Below are positions 36,195 through 46,025 of a DNA stretch of 64,000 nt, piece after piece. A program made the translations under genes and the position numbers. The stretch comes from Bacteroidota bacterium (GTDB lineage Bacteria > Bacteroidota > Ignavibacteria > UBA10030 > UBA6906), in contig JAUQWO010000075.1 in NCBI GenBank assembly GCA_030835135.1, forward strand, positions 62,001-126,000. The letters run 5' to 3'. Each line of letters opens with the position of its first letter. Position 1 is the first letter of the stretch. The notes under the pieces were generated by a model. The model saw nothing but the letters and a program-made list of their open reading frames with translations. It did not search any database and had not been told where the DNA came from.

Positions 36195-38891
36195 ATGACC
36201 CCCTTCCGCGGCACGCTGACCCTGGTTCTCTGCATCGTTCTCGCCTCGGCTCTCGGGGCCGGAACTCTCACCGATGCCGAGAAGAACAAGCTGCACCCCC
36301 TGTTGCAGCAACTGCTCGTCGATGGGAGAGCGCCCGATCTTCTCAAGAAACTGGGACAGGATGAAAGATTCGACCTCATCGTTCTCACAACGGATGCAGG
36401 GGCGCTGCGCGCTGCCGGAGTGGATGTCAATACGGTGGCGTCCGGCTTCGCCACGGTTCGTGCTGATGCCGCGGGTATCGAGCGCCTGGCCCGGCTTGCG
36501 TCGGTCAGGTTCGTCGATCCGGGGAGCATCAATGTGCCCATGAATGATGTCAGCGTCCCGCAGACCGGTGCCACCGCCCTTGCGGGCGGGCTCGTGAATG
36601 GCACCGCGTATACGGGGGACGGGGTGATCGTTGCCGTGTATGACACGGGCATCGATTGGGCGCACCTGGACTTCCGGGATCCTGCCAACCCGGCCAAGTC
36701 GCGCATCCTCTGGCTCTGGGACCAGACGCTCACGCCAACGGGTGCCGAGACGCTGCCCGCGGATTTCAGTTATGGGGTGGAATATACGAATGCGCAGATC
36801 AACGACGAACTGGACGGTGCGCCGGCCGGATTCGTACGGGAACGGGATACCAATGGTCACGGCACGCATGTGACCGGTTCGGCTGCCGGCAACGGGGCCA
36901 CCTCCGGCGGGAAGTATGCCGGTATGGCACCCAAAGCGGATATCATCTTCATCAAGGGAGGGAACAATTCCTTCTCCGAGTCGCGCATGATCGATGGGCT
37001 GACCTATGTGCACAATAAGGCGTCCGCACTGGGCAAGCCCGTGGTCATCAACTTCAGCATCGGCGGACATTACGGGCCACACGATGGCACACGGACCTAC
37101 GAAGCGGCGATGAATTCGTTCTCTTCCACGCCGGGGCGCATTGTGGTGGTGTCCGCCGGGAACGATGGCACCGGCAATATCCATGCGGGCGGCACGCTGG
37201 CCGGCACCTCCTCGGTGACATTCACGTTCACCGTCCCATCGTATACACCGACATCGGGCACGGGGAACGACGAATTCTTCTTTGACCTCTGGCTCTCGAC
37301 GAACACTGCGGTGAGTGCGGTGGTGACATCGCCGAATGGCGTGGAGTTCACACGCGCCGCCGGCGAGACCGGCGACAGTCCGACGACCACGGATGGAACG
37401 ATCACGCTCTGGAATTACATCAGCACACTCAATAATAAGCGCAACATCCAGTGCTGGGTGCACGATGCAACCGCTGCAACGCCGGCGACGGGCACATGGA
37501 CACTCACCGTCACGAATGCCACCACGACCCCGCAGTCGTGCGACGGCTGGATGGCGGCGCGCACGGTTGGCGGTGCAGGGGTGACGGTTGCGGGCGGAGA
37601 CAACGCGAAGACCGTGGGCATGCCGGGCACGTCGGACGGGGCGATCACGGTAGCGTCGTGGGTGACCCGCTGGGGATGGCCGTCGTATACCGGTTCCAAC
37701 CGGGTGTACAGTGGCACGGACCGGACCTCGAACATCTCGACCTTCAGCAGCATCGGACCGACGCGCGATGGGCGGCAGAAGCCGGACCTCGCTGCGCCCG
37801 GTCAGGGTATCGTCTCTTCGCTCTCCACCTCCGCCGACACCACCGGGCAGTCGGCATGGATCGTACCGGGACAGAAGCACCGGGTGATGCAGGGGACGAG
37901 CATGGCAGCACCCCATGTAACGGGGGCCGTGGCGCTGCTCCTGCAGCATACTCCCGCGCTCCTCGCCTCGCAGGCCAAGGCAGTGCTGACCGCGACCGCG
38001 GATGTGGATGGATTCACCGGGTCCGCGTGGAACGCCACGTGGGGCGCCGGCAAGATGGATATTCTCGAGGCCCTGGCGCGCCAGAACACGCCGGGGGCAA
38101 CGATGATCCGGAAATCGTTCGCCTATGATGCGGCAACGACGAACGGTACCGTGCGTCTGACCGGGAACACGAAACTGGCCGTCCGGTTCACGCCTGATGT
38201 CTCTGGCCGTCTCACGGCGATCGTGGTGAACGCCACGACGATCAACAACCGGCCGATCATCGGAAGCGGTCCTCTCCGGTGTGAGGTCTATACCGCGAAT
38301 GGGGCCGACCCGGGCGTAAAGCTCGGCGCCACCGTCCAGCATCCGCTGCAAATGTTGAATGCCGGGACCCAGAACTACGTTCCGATGCTCGGGAGCGGCG
38401 TTTCGGTGAGCAGTGGAACGGACTACATCGTGGTTCTTTCGCAGACGAATGCGACGGATACGCTCATCATGCGCACGGACACGGTGACGTCGGCGACGAG
38501 GTCACGGATATGGAGCGGTTCCGCATGGTCCGGGCTGGGTGCAAATCTCCGGATGGGTATGAGCGTGACGTACGGGAGCGGCGTGACCGGGGTGGAGGAG
38601 GGCACTGTTGCGTCCAACGGGCTCCCGGGCGCCTACAGTCTCGATCAGAACTATCCGAATCCCTTCAATCCGTCGACGACGATCCGGTTCGCGCTCCCTA
38701 TGGCCACGCACGCGGTCCTCAAGGTATATGACATGCTGGGACAGGAGGTCGCGACGCTGGTCGATGATCAGACCGGGGCGGGCACGCATGAAGTGCAATG
38801 GAACCCGGCGGGTCTGGCGAGTGGCGTGTACCTGTACCGGTTGGAGGCAGGGAGTTTTTCCGCTGGCAAGAAGTTGCTCTTGTTGAAGTAG
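36195..38891 (+). CDS. T9SS-exported subtilisin-like serine protease
   Basis: An 898-residue secreted S8 peptidase. ATG 36195 has GAGGAG upstream; GTG 36183 is an alternative. Signal peptide LVLCIVLASALG. An inhibitor-like propeptide region is followed by the catalytic domain with Asp150 (VYDTGID), His222 (NGHGTHVTG) and Ser569 (GTSMAAPHVTG). The gap of nearly 350 residues between His and Ser is long and implies an inserted domain, as in other large exported subtilases. A beta-rich domain precedes the C-terminal Por sorting domain (QNYPNPFNPSTTIRF, YDMLGQEVATLV, ending KKLLLLK). Second of two T9SS proteases in tandem, separated by a terminator. Confidence 0.92.
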   Translation: MTPFRGTLTLVLCIVLASALGAGTLTDAEKNKLHPLLQQLLVDGRAPDLLKKLGQDERFDLIVLTTDAGALRAAGVDVNTVASGFATVRADAAGIERLARLASVRFVDPGSINVPMNDVSVPQTGATALAGGLVNGTAYTGDGVIVAVYDTGIDWAHLDFRDPANPAKSRILWLWDQTLTPTGAETLPADFSYGVEYTNAQINDELDGAPAGFVRERDTNGHGTHVTGSAAGNGATSGGKYAGMAPKADIIFIKGGNNSFSESRMIDGLTYVHNKASALGKPVVINFSIGGHYGPHDGTRTYEAAMNSFSSTPGRIVVVSAGNDGTGNIHAGGTLAGTSSVTFTFTVPSYTPTSGTGNDEFFFDLWLSTNTAVSAVVTSPNGVEFTRAAGETGDSPTTTDGTITLWNYISTLNNKRNIQCWVHDATAATPATGTWTLTVTNATTTPQSCDGWMAARTVGGAGVTVAGGDNAKTVGMPGTSDGAITVASWVTRWGWPSYTGSNRVYSGTDRTSNISTFSSIGPTRDGRQKPDLAAPGQGIVSSLSTSADTTGQSAWIVPGQKHRVMQGTSMAAPHVTGAVALLLQHTPALLASQAKAVLTATADVDGFTGSAWNATWGAGKMDILEALARQNTPGATMIRKSFAYDAATTNGTVRLTGNTKLAVRFTPDVSGRLTAIVVNATTINNRPIIGSGPLRCEVYTANGADPGVKLGATVQHPLQMLNAGTQNYVPMLGSGVSVSSGTDYIVVLSQTNATDTLIMRTDTVTSATRSRIWSGSAWSGLGANLRMGMSVTYGSGVTGVEEGTVASNGLPGAYSLDQNYPNPFNPSTTIRFALPMATHAVLKVYDMLGQEVATLVDDQTGAGTHEVQWNPAGLASGVYLYRLEAGSFSAGKKLLLLK

Positions 38892-38904
38892 TGCGGCTGT
38901 TACA

Positions 38905-39017
38905 GTGGCGGTCCCGCTTCCAGGACCGCCACTACGTGGTGTATGTCCCGCAGATCAACTACAACCTTCTGTCGAAGCGCTGGAGCCGCTGCCGTGACGG
39001 TCCCGCTTGCGGGACCC
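38905..39017. repeat. Pair of related palindromic elements (REP-like)
   Basis: Two hairpins lie in the gap between the subtilase and the glycosylase: AGTGGCGGTCC (38905-38915) with GGACCGCCACT (38924-38934), and GGTCCCGC (39000-39007) with GCGGGACC (39010-39017). Both contain CGGTCCCGCTT, and the 3' flanks are similar (GGACC then CGC and TACG). They look like diverged copies of one element. No T tract follows either, so simple terminators are less likely. The bases between them show no gene. Confidence 0.5.
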
Positions 39018-39027
39018 CCGCTATACG

Positions 39028-39636
39028 CTACGATCCACCAGCACGCCGGGACAGGTACCGGCTGCCCGCCACACAGAACCTCCACTGCTTTTCCTTCCCA
39101 CGGGTGATCCCTATGCGCGGCAGCGCGATGATCGTGCGCGGTGGGACGGTCAGACCCCGGTCCTCGATCCAGATCCGCTCACCGCACAGGTCTGTGCCGT
39201 TCTCTTCCCGTCCGATCTTCATGGCCTGACATAATTTGGCGGGCCCGCTGAGGAGTGCGTTGTCCGGGGTAGCGGGGAGGGACCGGTGTCTCGCCATCGC
39301 CCTGACACCCTCGAGTGGAGCAAGGGCACGCAGGAGGACCGCGCTTCCCGTGCCCTCCCGGCCGGTCACAACGTTCGCGCAAAAGTGCATCCCGTAGGTG
39401 AAGTACACGTACAGGATACCGCCCGCCCGGAACATCACGTCATTCCGATGTGTCCGTCCCCGGAACGCGTGACTCGCGGGATCATCCGCACCGTTGTAGG
39501 CTTCAACCTCGACGATCATGCCGGCCATGAGTGCGCGGCCGTAGCGGCGGACCAGGACCTTCCCGAGGAGCTGGCGTGCCACGGTGACCACCGGACGGGT
39601 GTAGAATGAGCGGGGGAGGGGGGTGTCCATACTCAT
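39028..39636 (-). CDS. 3-methyladenine DNA glycosylase (AAG/Mpg family)
   Basis: Removes alkylated purines from DNA in base excision repair. ATG 39636 (MSMDTPLPRSFYTRP) gives 202 residues, normal for the family. Family blocks: VARQLLGKVLVRRY, IVEVEAYNGADDPASHA, NDVMFRAGGILYVYFTYGMHFCANVV and LLSGPAKLCQAM. The glutamate in VEVEAY is the probable catalytic residue. The start codon overlaps the stop of a 64-codon ORF upstream as ATGA, which supports this start. Confidence 0.9.
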   Translation of the reverse strand: MSMDTPLPRSFYTRPVVTVARQLLGKVLVRRYGRALMAGMIVEVEAYNGADDPASHAFRGRTHRNDVMFRAGGILYVYFTYGMHFCANVVTGREGTGSAVLLRALAPLEGVRAMARHRSLPATPDNALLSGPAKLCQAMKIGREENGTDLCGERIWIEDRGLTVPPRTIIALPRIGITRGKEKQWRFCVAGSRYLSRRAGGS

Positions 39637-39827
39637 CTGTCTGCGGGCAGATCGCAACGATCCATGAGGTGGCGGAATGCTGCACGGCCAACGCCGGGCT
39701 GCCGTGCCGCGTGGAGGACAATGCCGCTGGTGACCCTCAGTGCATGACGAACCGCCTCTTCGCGGAGGTGCACGAGCGGGATGATGGCGCCGGTGTCGTC
39801 GACGATGGAGATCAGGAGCGATGACAT
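39633..39827 (-). CDS. Small hypothetical ORF coupled to the glycosylase, 64 aa
   Basis: I do not recognise it. It reads MSSLLISIVDDTGAIIPLV..., with a hydrophobic N-terminal strand and an Arg/His-rich helical remainder. Third codon positions are mostly G or C, like the neighbours. Its stop shares four bases with the glycosylase start (ATGA), a typical sign of two genes translated together. There is no ribosome-binding site, and its start is only about 20 nt beyond the hairpin that terminates the upstream minus-strand gene. It may be a real gene or a read-through leader. Confidence 0.4.
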   Translation of the reverse strand: MSSLLISIVDDTGAIIPLVHLREEAVRHALRVTSGIVLHAARQPGVGRAAFRHLMDRCDLPADR

Positions 39828-39850
39828 GACGGGTATGATCGAAAAGAGCG

Positions 39851-39874
39851 GGGGGTGTCCCCATGGACACCCCC
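39851..39874 (-). terminator. Terminator of the DUF3078 gene
   Basis: GGGGGTGTCC (39851-39860) and GGACACCCCC (39865-39874) form a perfect 10-bp stem with a 4-nt loop. Read on the minus strand, CGCTCTTTTC follows; on the plus strand CTTTGAGG follows. Confidence 0.7.
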
Positions 39875-39898
39875 TTTGAGGATCAGACGCGGGTCAGA

Positions 39899-40765
39899 TC
39901 AAAGGAACGTATAGCTCAGCCCCATGGCCAGCGTTTCCTTGATCTGCGTGCGTGGGCTGACCGCCCGTTCGTTCAGGAGCTGCACGTTCAGCAGGACAGT
40001 GATATACTTGCTCACCTTCGCGGCAAGCGTATTGTCGCTGCGCATGATCACCTGATCGATGTGCTTGAATGTGGAAAAGAGCTCCAGCTTCGACGAGAAC
40101 GCAACCTGTTCATCGAGCTTCAGCGTCAGCTCGGAAACCGACTCCAGACCGCCGTTCACGCTGGAGTGCTCGATCTCCGTCGCGGTTTCAGGATCATCGG
40201 CATAGCCGAACTTCGAGGAGAGCACTTCCCGAAGGCCGACACCAAAGCGGGTTTTGAACTCAGCGACGGGCTGGTACACAACACCGGCGCTCTGGGTGAG
40301 AAACGCAGGATCGAAGAACTGGGAGACCTGCACTTCCGGCCCGGCAGAGGGATACTTGTAGCCGGGTGCGAACTGGGTCTTCAGTGTGGCGGCGCCGTAC
40401 GGGTTCCAGTGGTCCGACATCTTGTAGGTGAGCATGCTTTCCAGATCGATCCGGTCATCGGTCTTGCGGATGCCCTGATCGCCGAGTCGCGTCTGGCCGA
40501 ACCCGAACTTGTAGGAGTTCACCCAGTTGGTGTGGGGTTGGTCGAGCGTGCTCTTGCCATCGAGTCCGAGGCCCCAGGCGAGGGCATTCTCACCACCCTG
40601 TGTCCAATCCGTGAAGGCGACCTGGGTTGCCGTGAGCGTACCGATCACGGAGTGCGTCCAGCCGTACACCGGCCCTTTGGCGGTGTCGGTCTGCGCAGCA
40701 CCGGGAACGCTATTGGCAAGCATGAGCATGAACACGGCGCACAATTGCATGGAACGGTTACGCAT
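39899..40765 (-). CDS. DUF3078 outer-membrane protein
   Basis: A 288-residue protein with a signal peptide (LCAVFMLMLANSVPGAAQ) and alternating beta-strand pattern ending in SYTFL, typical of an outer-membrane barrel. VAFTDWTQGGENALAWGLGL is the conserved DUF3078 start, a family found mainly in Bacteroidota; its function is unknown. It follows mscL by 57 nt on the same strand and may share a transcript. A bidirectional-looking hairpin lies just after its stop. Confidence 0.85.
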   Translation of the reverse strand: MRNRSMQLCAVFMLMLANSVPGAAQTDTAKGPVYGWTHSVIGTLTATQVAFTDWTQGGENALAWGLGLDGKSTLDQPHTNWVNSYKFGFGQTRLGDQGIRKTDDRIDLESMLTYKMSDHWNPYGAATLKTQFAPGYKYPSAGPEVQVSQFFDPAFLTQSAGVVYQPVAEFKTRFGVGLREVLSSKFGYADDPETATEIEHSSVNGGLESVSELTLKLDEQVAFSSKLELFSTFKHIDQVIMRSDNTLAAKVSKYITVLLNVQLLNERAVSPRTQIKETLAMGLSYTFL

Positions 40766-40822
40766 GAGGAGTACCCTTTGTCGTGTGTGAGGTGGAACGT
40801 GTGAACATCCCGTGGTGCTGGA

Positions 40823-41230
40823 TCAGCGTTTGCCGGCTTTGAGCAGGTCGCGGATCTCTTCGAGCAGGACCTCCTGCTTCGGGGGCGCCGCGGGTGCTGC
40901 CGGGGCTTCCGCTTCCTTCTTCTTCAGCGCGTTGAGTGCGCGGATCACAAGGAAGATCGCGAATGCCACGATGATGAAGTCGATGATCGTGTTCACGAAC
41001 ACGCCATATTTCATCACCACGGCCGGTGCATCGGCCGTGGCCGCACGCAGCGTGATCCCCAGGCCGCTGAAGTCCACGCCACCGACCAGCAGGCCAATGG
41101 GGGGCATGAGGACATCGCTGACCAATGACGACACGATCTTGCCGAACGCGGCGCCGATGATGATACCGACCGCCATGTCGGCCACGTTGCCGCGCATGGC
41201 GAATGCTTTGAACTCCTTGATCATGGACAT
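40823..41230 (-). CDS. mscL: Large-conductance mechanosensitive channel
   Basis: An inner-membrane emergency valve that opens on hypo-osmotic shock. ATG 41230 ([15 protein letters not shown]) has GAAAGGA about 10 nt upstream and gives 135 residues. [28 protein letters not shown] is TM1, followed by MPPIGLL and TM2 [22 protein letters not shown]. The C-terminus holds an Ala/Pro linker and a charged helix ([11 protein letters not shown] type), as in MscL. The first lines of the gene are the best-conserved part. Confidence 0.96.
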   Translation of the reverse strand: MSMIKEFKAFAMRGNVADMAVGIIIGAAFGKIVSSLVSDVLMPPIGLLVGGVDFSGLGITLRAATADAPAVVMKYGVFVNTIIDFIIVAFAIFLVIRALNALKKKEAEAPAAPAAPPKQEVLLEEIRDLLKAGKR

Positions 41231-41428
41231 ACTGGTGCGTCCTTTCGAGGTAAGTAGTGGTTGGTGGTACACGTTCGTTTGTCGTCCGGTCTGCGGACCG
41301 GCATGCATCCATGCATCATGCGGCAGGGCGCACGGTCGTGCGAGGAACAGCAGACCTGGTGGCCCCCTTCCACGTCGCCCCGCAGGTGCCAGGAACAGCG
41401 GCGGCGACGTCACTGCATACCAACGGTG

Positions 41429-42931
41429 CTACACTGTTCCCCGTTCCCGGGCGAACTGCCGGGCATACCGATCCACATCCTCCGCGGTCAGTCCGGTGCC
41501 ATAGATCATCCCGTCGCTCGTTGCCTCCCGCGCCGGATCCCCGTGCGCATGCGCCGGGACCGCCGTCGGTGATCCGGGGGGATTCAGAGGACGGGTCTCA
41601 AATGCGAGCTTCTTGATGTTCATCAGATGCCGCGCGGTGACGTTCTCGGAGATGATCGATCCTCCCCAGGTGCCCGGCCCGAGCGTCAGCGACGGATCCA
41701 GTCCGTTGGTATACCCGACCGCCCCCAGCGCGGATTGGGTGTTCACGAGGATCCGGAACGCCGGCTTTTCCATCGCAAACTTCATGATGATGTCGTTATC
41801 GCGCGAGTGGATCGACATCGTATGGCCGATGCCGCCGAATTCCAGGAGTTCAATGCACCGGTGACATGCCGACCGCCATCCATCGACGGTATACATCGAG
41901 AGGACCGGCGAGAGCTTTTCGCGTGAGAGGGGGTAGGGTTTGCCGACCCCCTCCAGCTCGGCGATCAGGACCGTAACATCCTCGGGCACGCTGATGCCGG
42001 CCGCCCGTGCGATGTACAAGGGGGAGCGTCCCACCATGCCCGGGTTGAGTGCCCCGCGTCCATCGAACATCAGCCGCGACAGCTTCTCCAGGTCCTCGCC
42101 TACGACGAAATGGGCATGCCGGCGGCGGCACGCGTCCACGACCTGAGCCTTGACCGGTGCATCACAGATCAGCGCGGATTCCGTAGAGCACAGGACACCG
42201 TAGTCGAATTGCTTCCCCGAGAGGATATCCGCGACTGCCTTCTCAACATCCGCCGTACGCTCGATGAAGGCCGGTACATTCCCTGCGCCCACGCCATACG
42301 CCGGTTTGCCGGAGCTGTACGCCGCCCGCACCATGGCATTGCTGCCGGTGGCGAGGATGATCGATGTGAGCTTGTGGCGCATCAACTCCGCGGTCCCTTC
42401 CTGCGTGGGGACGCCCAGGCATGCCATGAGCGCACGGGGAGCGCCCGCGCGCTCCGCGGCATCACGCACCACGTTCATGGCTTCGCGCGTGCACCGCAGG
42501 GCCTTCGGGTGCGGACTGGCAACGATGGCGTTGCGTGCCTTCACCGAGATCAGCGCCTTGAACATCACGGTGGATGTCGGATTGGTCGACGGGATCAAAG
42601 CGGCCACGATCCCCATGGGTTCCGCGATATGGACGAGCTTCCGTTCGGCGTCTTCCCGGATCACGCCCACCGTTTTCAACGCTGCGATGGATTCCCACAC
42701 GCGCTGCGTGGCGAAGATGTTCTTCTGTTCCTTGTCCCCGGGTCTGCCGAACCCGGTCTCTTCGGTGGCGAGCCGGCCCAGGCGCGCGGCCTCTGCGGTC
42801 CCTGCTTCGGCCATAGCCGCGCAGATGCGGTCCACCTGCTCCTGGGTGAATGAGCGGAACTGCTGCTGCGCCTCATGGGCGGCGTGCAGCGCATCGCGCA
42901 CTTCCTGGATCGACTGCAGATCGTTGTCCAT
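41429..42931 (-). CDS. CoA-acylating aldehyde dehydrogenase
   Basis: A 500-residue enzyme of the AdhE-N/EutE/SauS type that interconverts an aldehyde, NAD and CoA with an acyl-CoA and NADH. Catalytic Cys248 is in YGVLCSTES; IPSTNPTST and the blocks TLGPGTWGGSIISENVT are typical for acylating members. After residue 446 comes a Pro/Ala/His-rich linker and a final helix, LTAEDVDRYARQFARERG, which has hydrophobic residues on one face. It follows ruvB by 11 nt, an unusual operon partner. Acetaldehyde is the likely but unproven substrate. Confidence 0.87.
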   Translation of the reverse strand: MDNDLQSIQEVRDALHAAHEAQQQFRSFTQEQVDRICAAMAEAGTAEAARLGRLATEETGFGRPGDKEQKNIFATQRVWESIAALKTVGVIREDAERKLVHIAEPMGIVAALIPSTNPTSTVMFKALISVKARNAIVASPHPKALRCTREAMNVVRDAAERAGAPRALMACLGVPTQEGTAELMRHKLTSIILATGSNAMVRAAYSSGKPAYGVGAGNVPAFIERTADVEKAVADILSGKQFDYGVLCSTESALICDAPVKAQVVDACRRRHAHFVVGEDLEKLSRLMFDGRGALNPGMVGRSPLYIARAAGISVPEDVTVLIAELEGVGKPYPLSREKLSPVLSMYTVDGWRSACHRCIELLEFGGIGHTMSIHSRDNDIIMKFAMEKPAFRILVNTQSALGAVGYTNGLDPSLTLGPGTWGGSIISENVTARHLMNIKKLAFETRPLNPPGSPTAVPAHAHGDPAREATSDGMIYGTGLTAEDVDRYARQFARERGTV

Positions 42932-42942
42932 GGTCTCTCGCT

Positions 42943-43986
<1,044 letters not shown>

Positions 43987-44030
43987 TGTGTCCGGAAACG
44001 AGGGAGAAAAGTCCGCTGGTGGCGGGTAGT

Positions 44031-44059
44031 AAGGTACTGCAATGAGGGGAGAATATCAA
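44031..44059 (-). promoter_or_regulatory. Promoter of ruvB
   Basis: On the minus strand TTGATA (44054-44059) and TACCTT (44031-44036) are separated by 17 bp, in the 106-nt gap between ruvA and ruvB. The predicted leader is about 40 nt. Confidence 0.55.
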
Positions 44060-44092
44060 CGCACGCCGGCGCCCGGCTGCCTGGCCGGCCAC

Positions 44093-44695
44093 CTATCCGG
44101 CAGCATGGCGGAGGGCGGCCTTCAGAAGACTCTCGAGAGTCCCATCCGCCGCTCCCGGTTCCCCGGAAGCAGCGCGGACGGCCTTTTCGGCCACCGGACG
44201 GGAGTACCCGAGGGAGGTGAGAGCGAGGATCGCTTCAGCGTGGATCGAGCTGCGCGGATCGCCGGGGGTCGTGAAGGTTCCGGCATGCTCCGCTTTGCCG
44301 ATCTTTTCACGCAATTCCAGGACGAGCCGCTCGGCCAGTTTTCGCCCGATGCCCGGAATGGCCGTGAGCGCCGCCGTGTTTCCGGAGGCAATATGCGAGC
44401 GAAGGTCGCCCGCCGGGATGCCGGAGAGTATCCCGATACCCATGCGTGGACCGATGCCATTCACCGAGACGAGCAACCGGAATAACGTCCGTTCGTCCTC
44501 TGCGGCAAAACCGTACAGTTGCAATGCATCCTCACGGACGTGCAGATGGGTGAGGAGCGTGACCGGAGAACCGGGGGCACCGAGCTTCTCGAACGTTGAA
44601 AGGGGAATGTGCACACCATACCCGACACCGCCGACGTCGATGGTTGCTTCGGTGGGGGACTTCGAGGCCAGAGTGCCTTTCAGAAATGATATCAT
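44093..44695 (-). CDS. ruvA: Holliday junction binding protein RuvA
   Basis: A 200-residue four-way junction binding protein that loads RuvB. An N-terminal OB-fold is followed by two helix-hairpin-helix motifs (VNGIGPRMGIGIL and IPGIGRKLAERLVLELREKIG) and the C-terminal RuvB-binding domain (LTSLGYSRPVAEKAVRAA). The length is typical. Its start overlaps the ruvC stop by four bases (44692-44695). Confidence 0.97.
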   Translation of the reverse strand: MISFLKGTLASKSPTEATIDVGGVGYGVHIPLSTFEKLGAPGSPVTLLTHLHVREDALQLYGFAAEDERTLFRLLVSVNGIGPRMGIGILSGIPAGDLRSHIASGNTAALTAIPGIGRKLAERLVLELREKIGKAEHAGTFTTPGDPRSSIHAEAILALTSLGYSRPVAEKAVRAASGEPGAADGTLESLLKAALRHAAG

Positions 44696-45273
44696 CGGCG
44701 GACGCGCTCCGGGTGTGCTTCGATGTATGCTTTCCAGCCGGTATGCCGGTTCGCAGCGGAGGGCTTCCGGCTCAGATGACAGATCGCTGTGGCAATGGCG
44801 TCGGAAGCATCAAGTTTCATGGAAGCGGGGCGGGGATGGAGCATTGCCCGCACCATGAACTGCACCTGATCCTTCGATGCATTGCCATTGCCGGTCACCG
44901 CTTTCTTTATCTCCCGGGGTGCATATTCGGAGAGGGGAATGTCCAGGAGCACGGCCGCCAGCATGCTGACACCGCGCGCCTGCCCGAGTTTGAGAGCGGA
45001 TTGAGCGTTCTTGCCATAGAACGCCGTTTCGATCGCGACCTCGTGGGGGTGATGCCGGGCGATCACCTCGCGCAGACCCGTGTAGATCGCACCCAACCGC
45101 GCCGGGAGGGGGGTATCCCGGCGGTTGAGAATGGTTCCGGATGCAAGGAGTTGGAATGATGATCCGGACGTGGCGACCACGCCATATCCGGTGACGAGCG
45201 TTCCGGGGTCGATTCCGAGAACGACCGTCGCCCCCCCTTCAGGCCTCCGCCTGTCAGCCGTTGAACGAGGCAA
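44692..45273 (-). CDS. ruvC: Holliday junction resolvase RuvC (TTG start)
   Basis: A 193-residue nuclease that cuts Holliday junctions. The catalytic acids are visible: Asp in VLGIDPGTLVTGYG, Glu in VAIETAFYGKNAQSALKLGQARG and two in LDASDAIATAICH. No ATG or GTG exists in frame before LGIDPG; the only plausible start is TTG at 45273, which overlaps the end of yebC by 20 nt and has AAGGA 2 nt upstream. The overlap suggests low, coupled translation. Between yebC and ruvA in one operon. Confidence 0.94.
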   Translation of the reverse strand: MPRSTADRRRPEGGATVVLGIDPGTLVTGYGVVATSGSSFQLLASGTILNRRDTPLPARLGAIYTGLREVIARHHPHEVAIETAFYGKNAQSALKLGQARGVSMLAAVLLDIPLSEYAPREIKKAVTGNGNASKDQVQFMVRAMLHPRPASMKLDASDAIATAICHLSRKPSAANRHTGWKAYIEAHPERVRR

Positions 45274-46015
45274 GTTCCTTGTCGTCGATATCGAAGTTCG
45301 AGTACACGTTCTGCACGTCGTCGTGCTCTTCGAGCGTGTTCATCAGCTTCATCACGTTCTCGGCGTCCTTACCGGTCACCTTGACGGTGTTCCCGGGGAC
45401 CATCTGCAGCGAAGCGGACTCGACGGCGATGCCCTTGTCTTCGAGCGCCTTCTTCACCGGTTCGAATGCCTGGGGCGATGTCACGATGCTGAACGTGCCG
45501 TCTGTCTCGGCCTGCATATCATCCGCGCCGGCTTCGAGAATGATCGAGAGAAGATCATCCTCGGACAGCGGGGTCTTCTGACTTGCGGCAACGATGATGC
45601 TCCCTTTCTTCTGGAACATCCACGCCACGCTGCCGGCCTGACCGAGGTTGCCGTTGTTGCGTGAGAATGCATGGCGGATCTCGGACACGGCACGATTGGC
45701 ATTGTCGGTCACGACCTCCACGAGGATCGCCACGCCTGCGGCGCCGTATCCTTCGTACGTGATCTCTTCATAGGACACGCCCGGGAGTTCCCCCGTGCCC
45801 TTCTGGATCCCCCGCTTGATATTGTCGGCAGGCATGTTGGCGGCCTTGGCGGTCTGGATGGCCAGACGGAGGCGCGGATTCCCATTCGGATCGCCTCCGC
45901 CATTGCGGGCGGCGATGGTGATCTCCTTGATCAGGCGGGTGAACAGATTGCCGCGGGCGGAGTCCGTTGCCGCTTTTTTCCTTTTGATCGTCGCCCATTT
46001 TGAATGGCCTGACAT
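45254..46015 (-). CDS. YebC/PmpR-family protein
   Basis: A 253-residue cytosolic protein of the YebC family. MSGHSKWATIKRKKAATDSARGN at the start and the block MPADNIKRGIQKGTGE are diagnostic. Members act as DNA-binding regulators or as translation factors that relieve ribosome stalling at proline stretches; which applies here cannot be read from the sequence. yebC next to ruvCAB is a common bacterial arrangement. It follows recJ by 10 nt. Confidence 0.94.
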   Translation of the reverse strand: MSGHSKWATIKRKKAATDSARGNLFTRLIKEITIAARNGGGDPNGNPRLRLAIQTAKAANMPADNIKRGIQKGTGELPGVSYEEITYEGYGAAGVAILVEVVTDNANRAVSEIRHAFSRNNGNLGQAGSVAWMFQKKGSIIVAASQKTPLSEDDLLSIILEAGADDMQAETDGTFSIVTSPQAFEPVKKALEDKGIAVESASLQMVPGNTVKVTGKDAENVMKLMNTLEEHDDVQNVYSNFDIDDKELASFNG

Positions 46016-46025
46016 GGTGTGCTCC

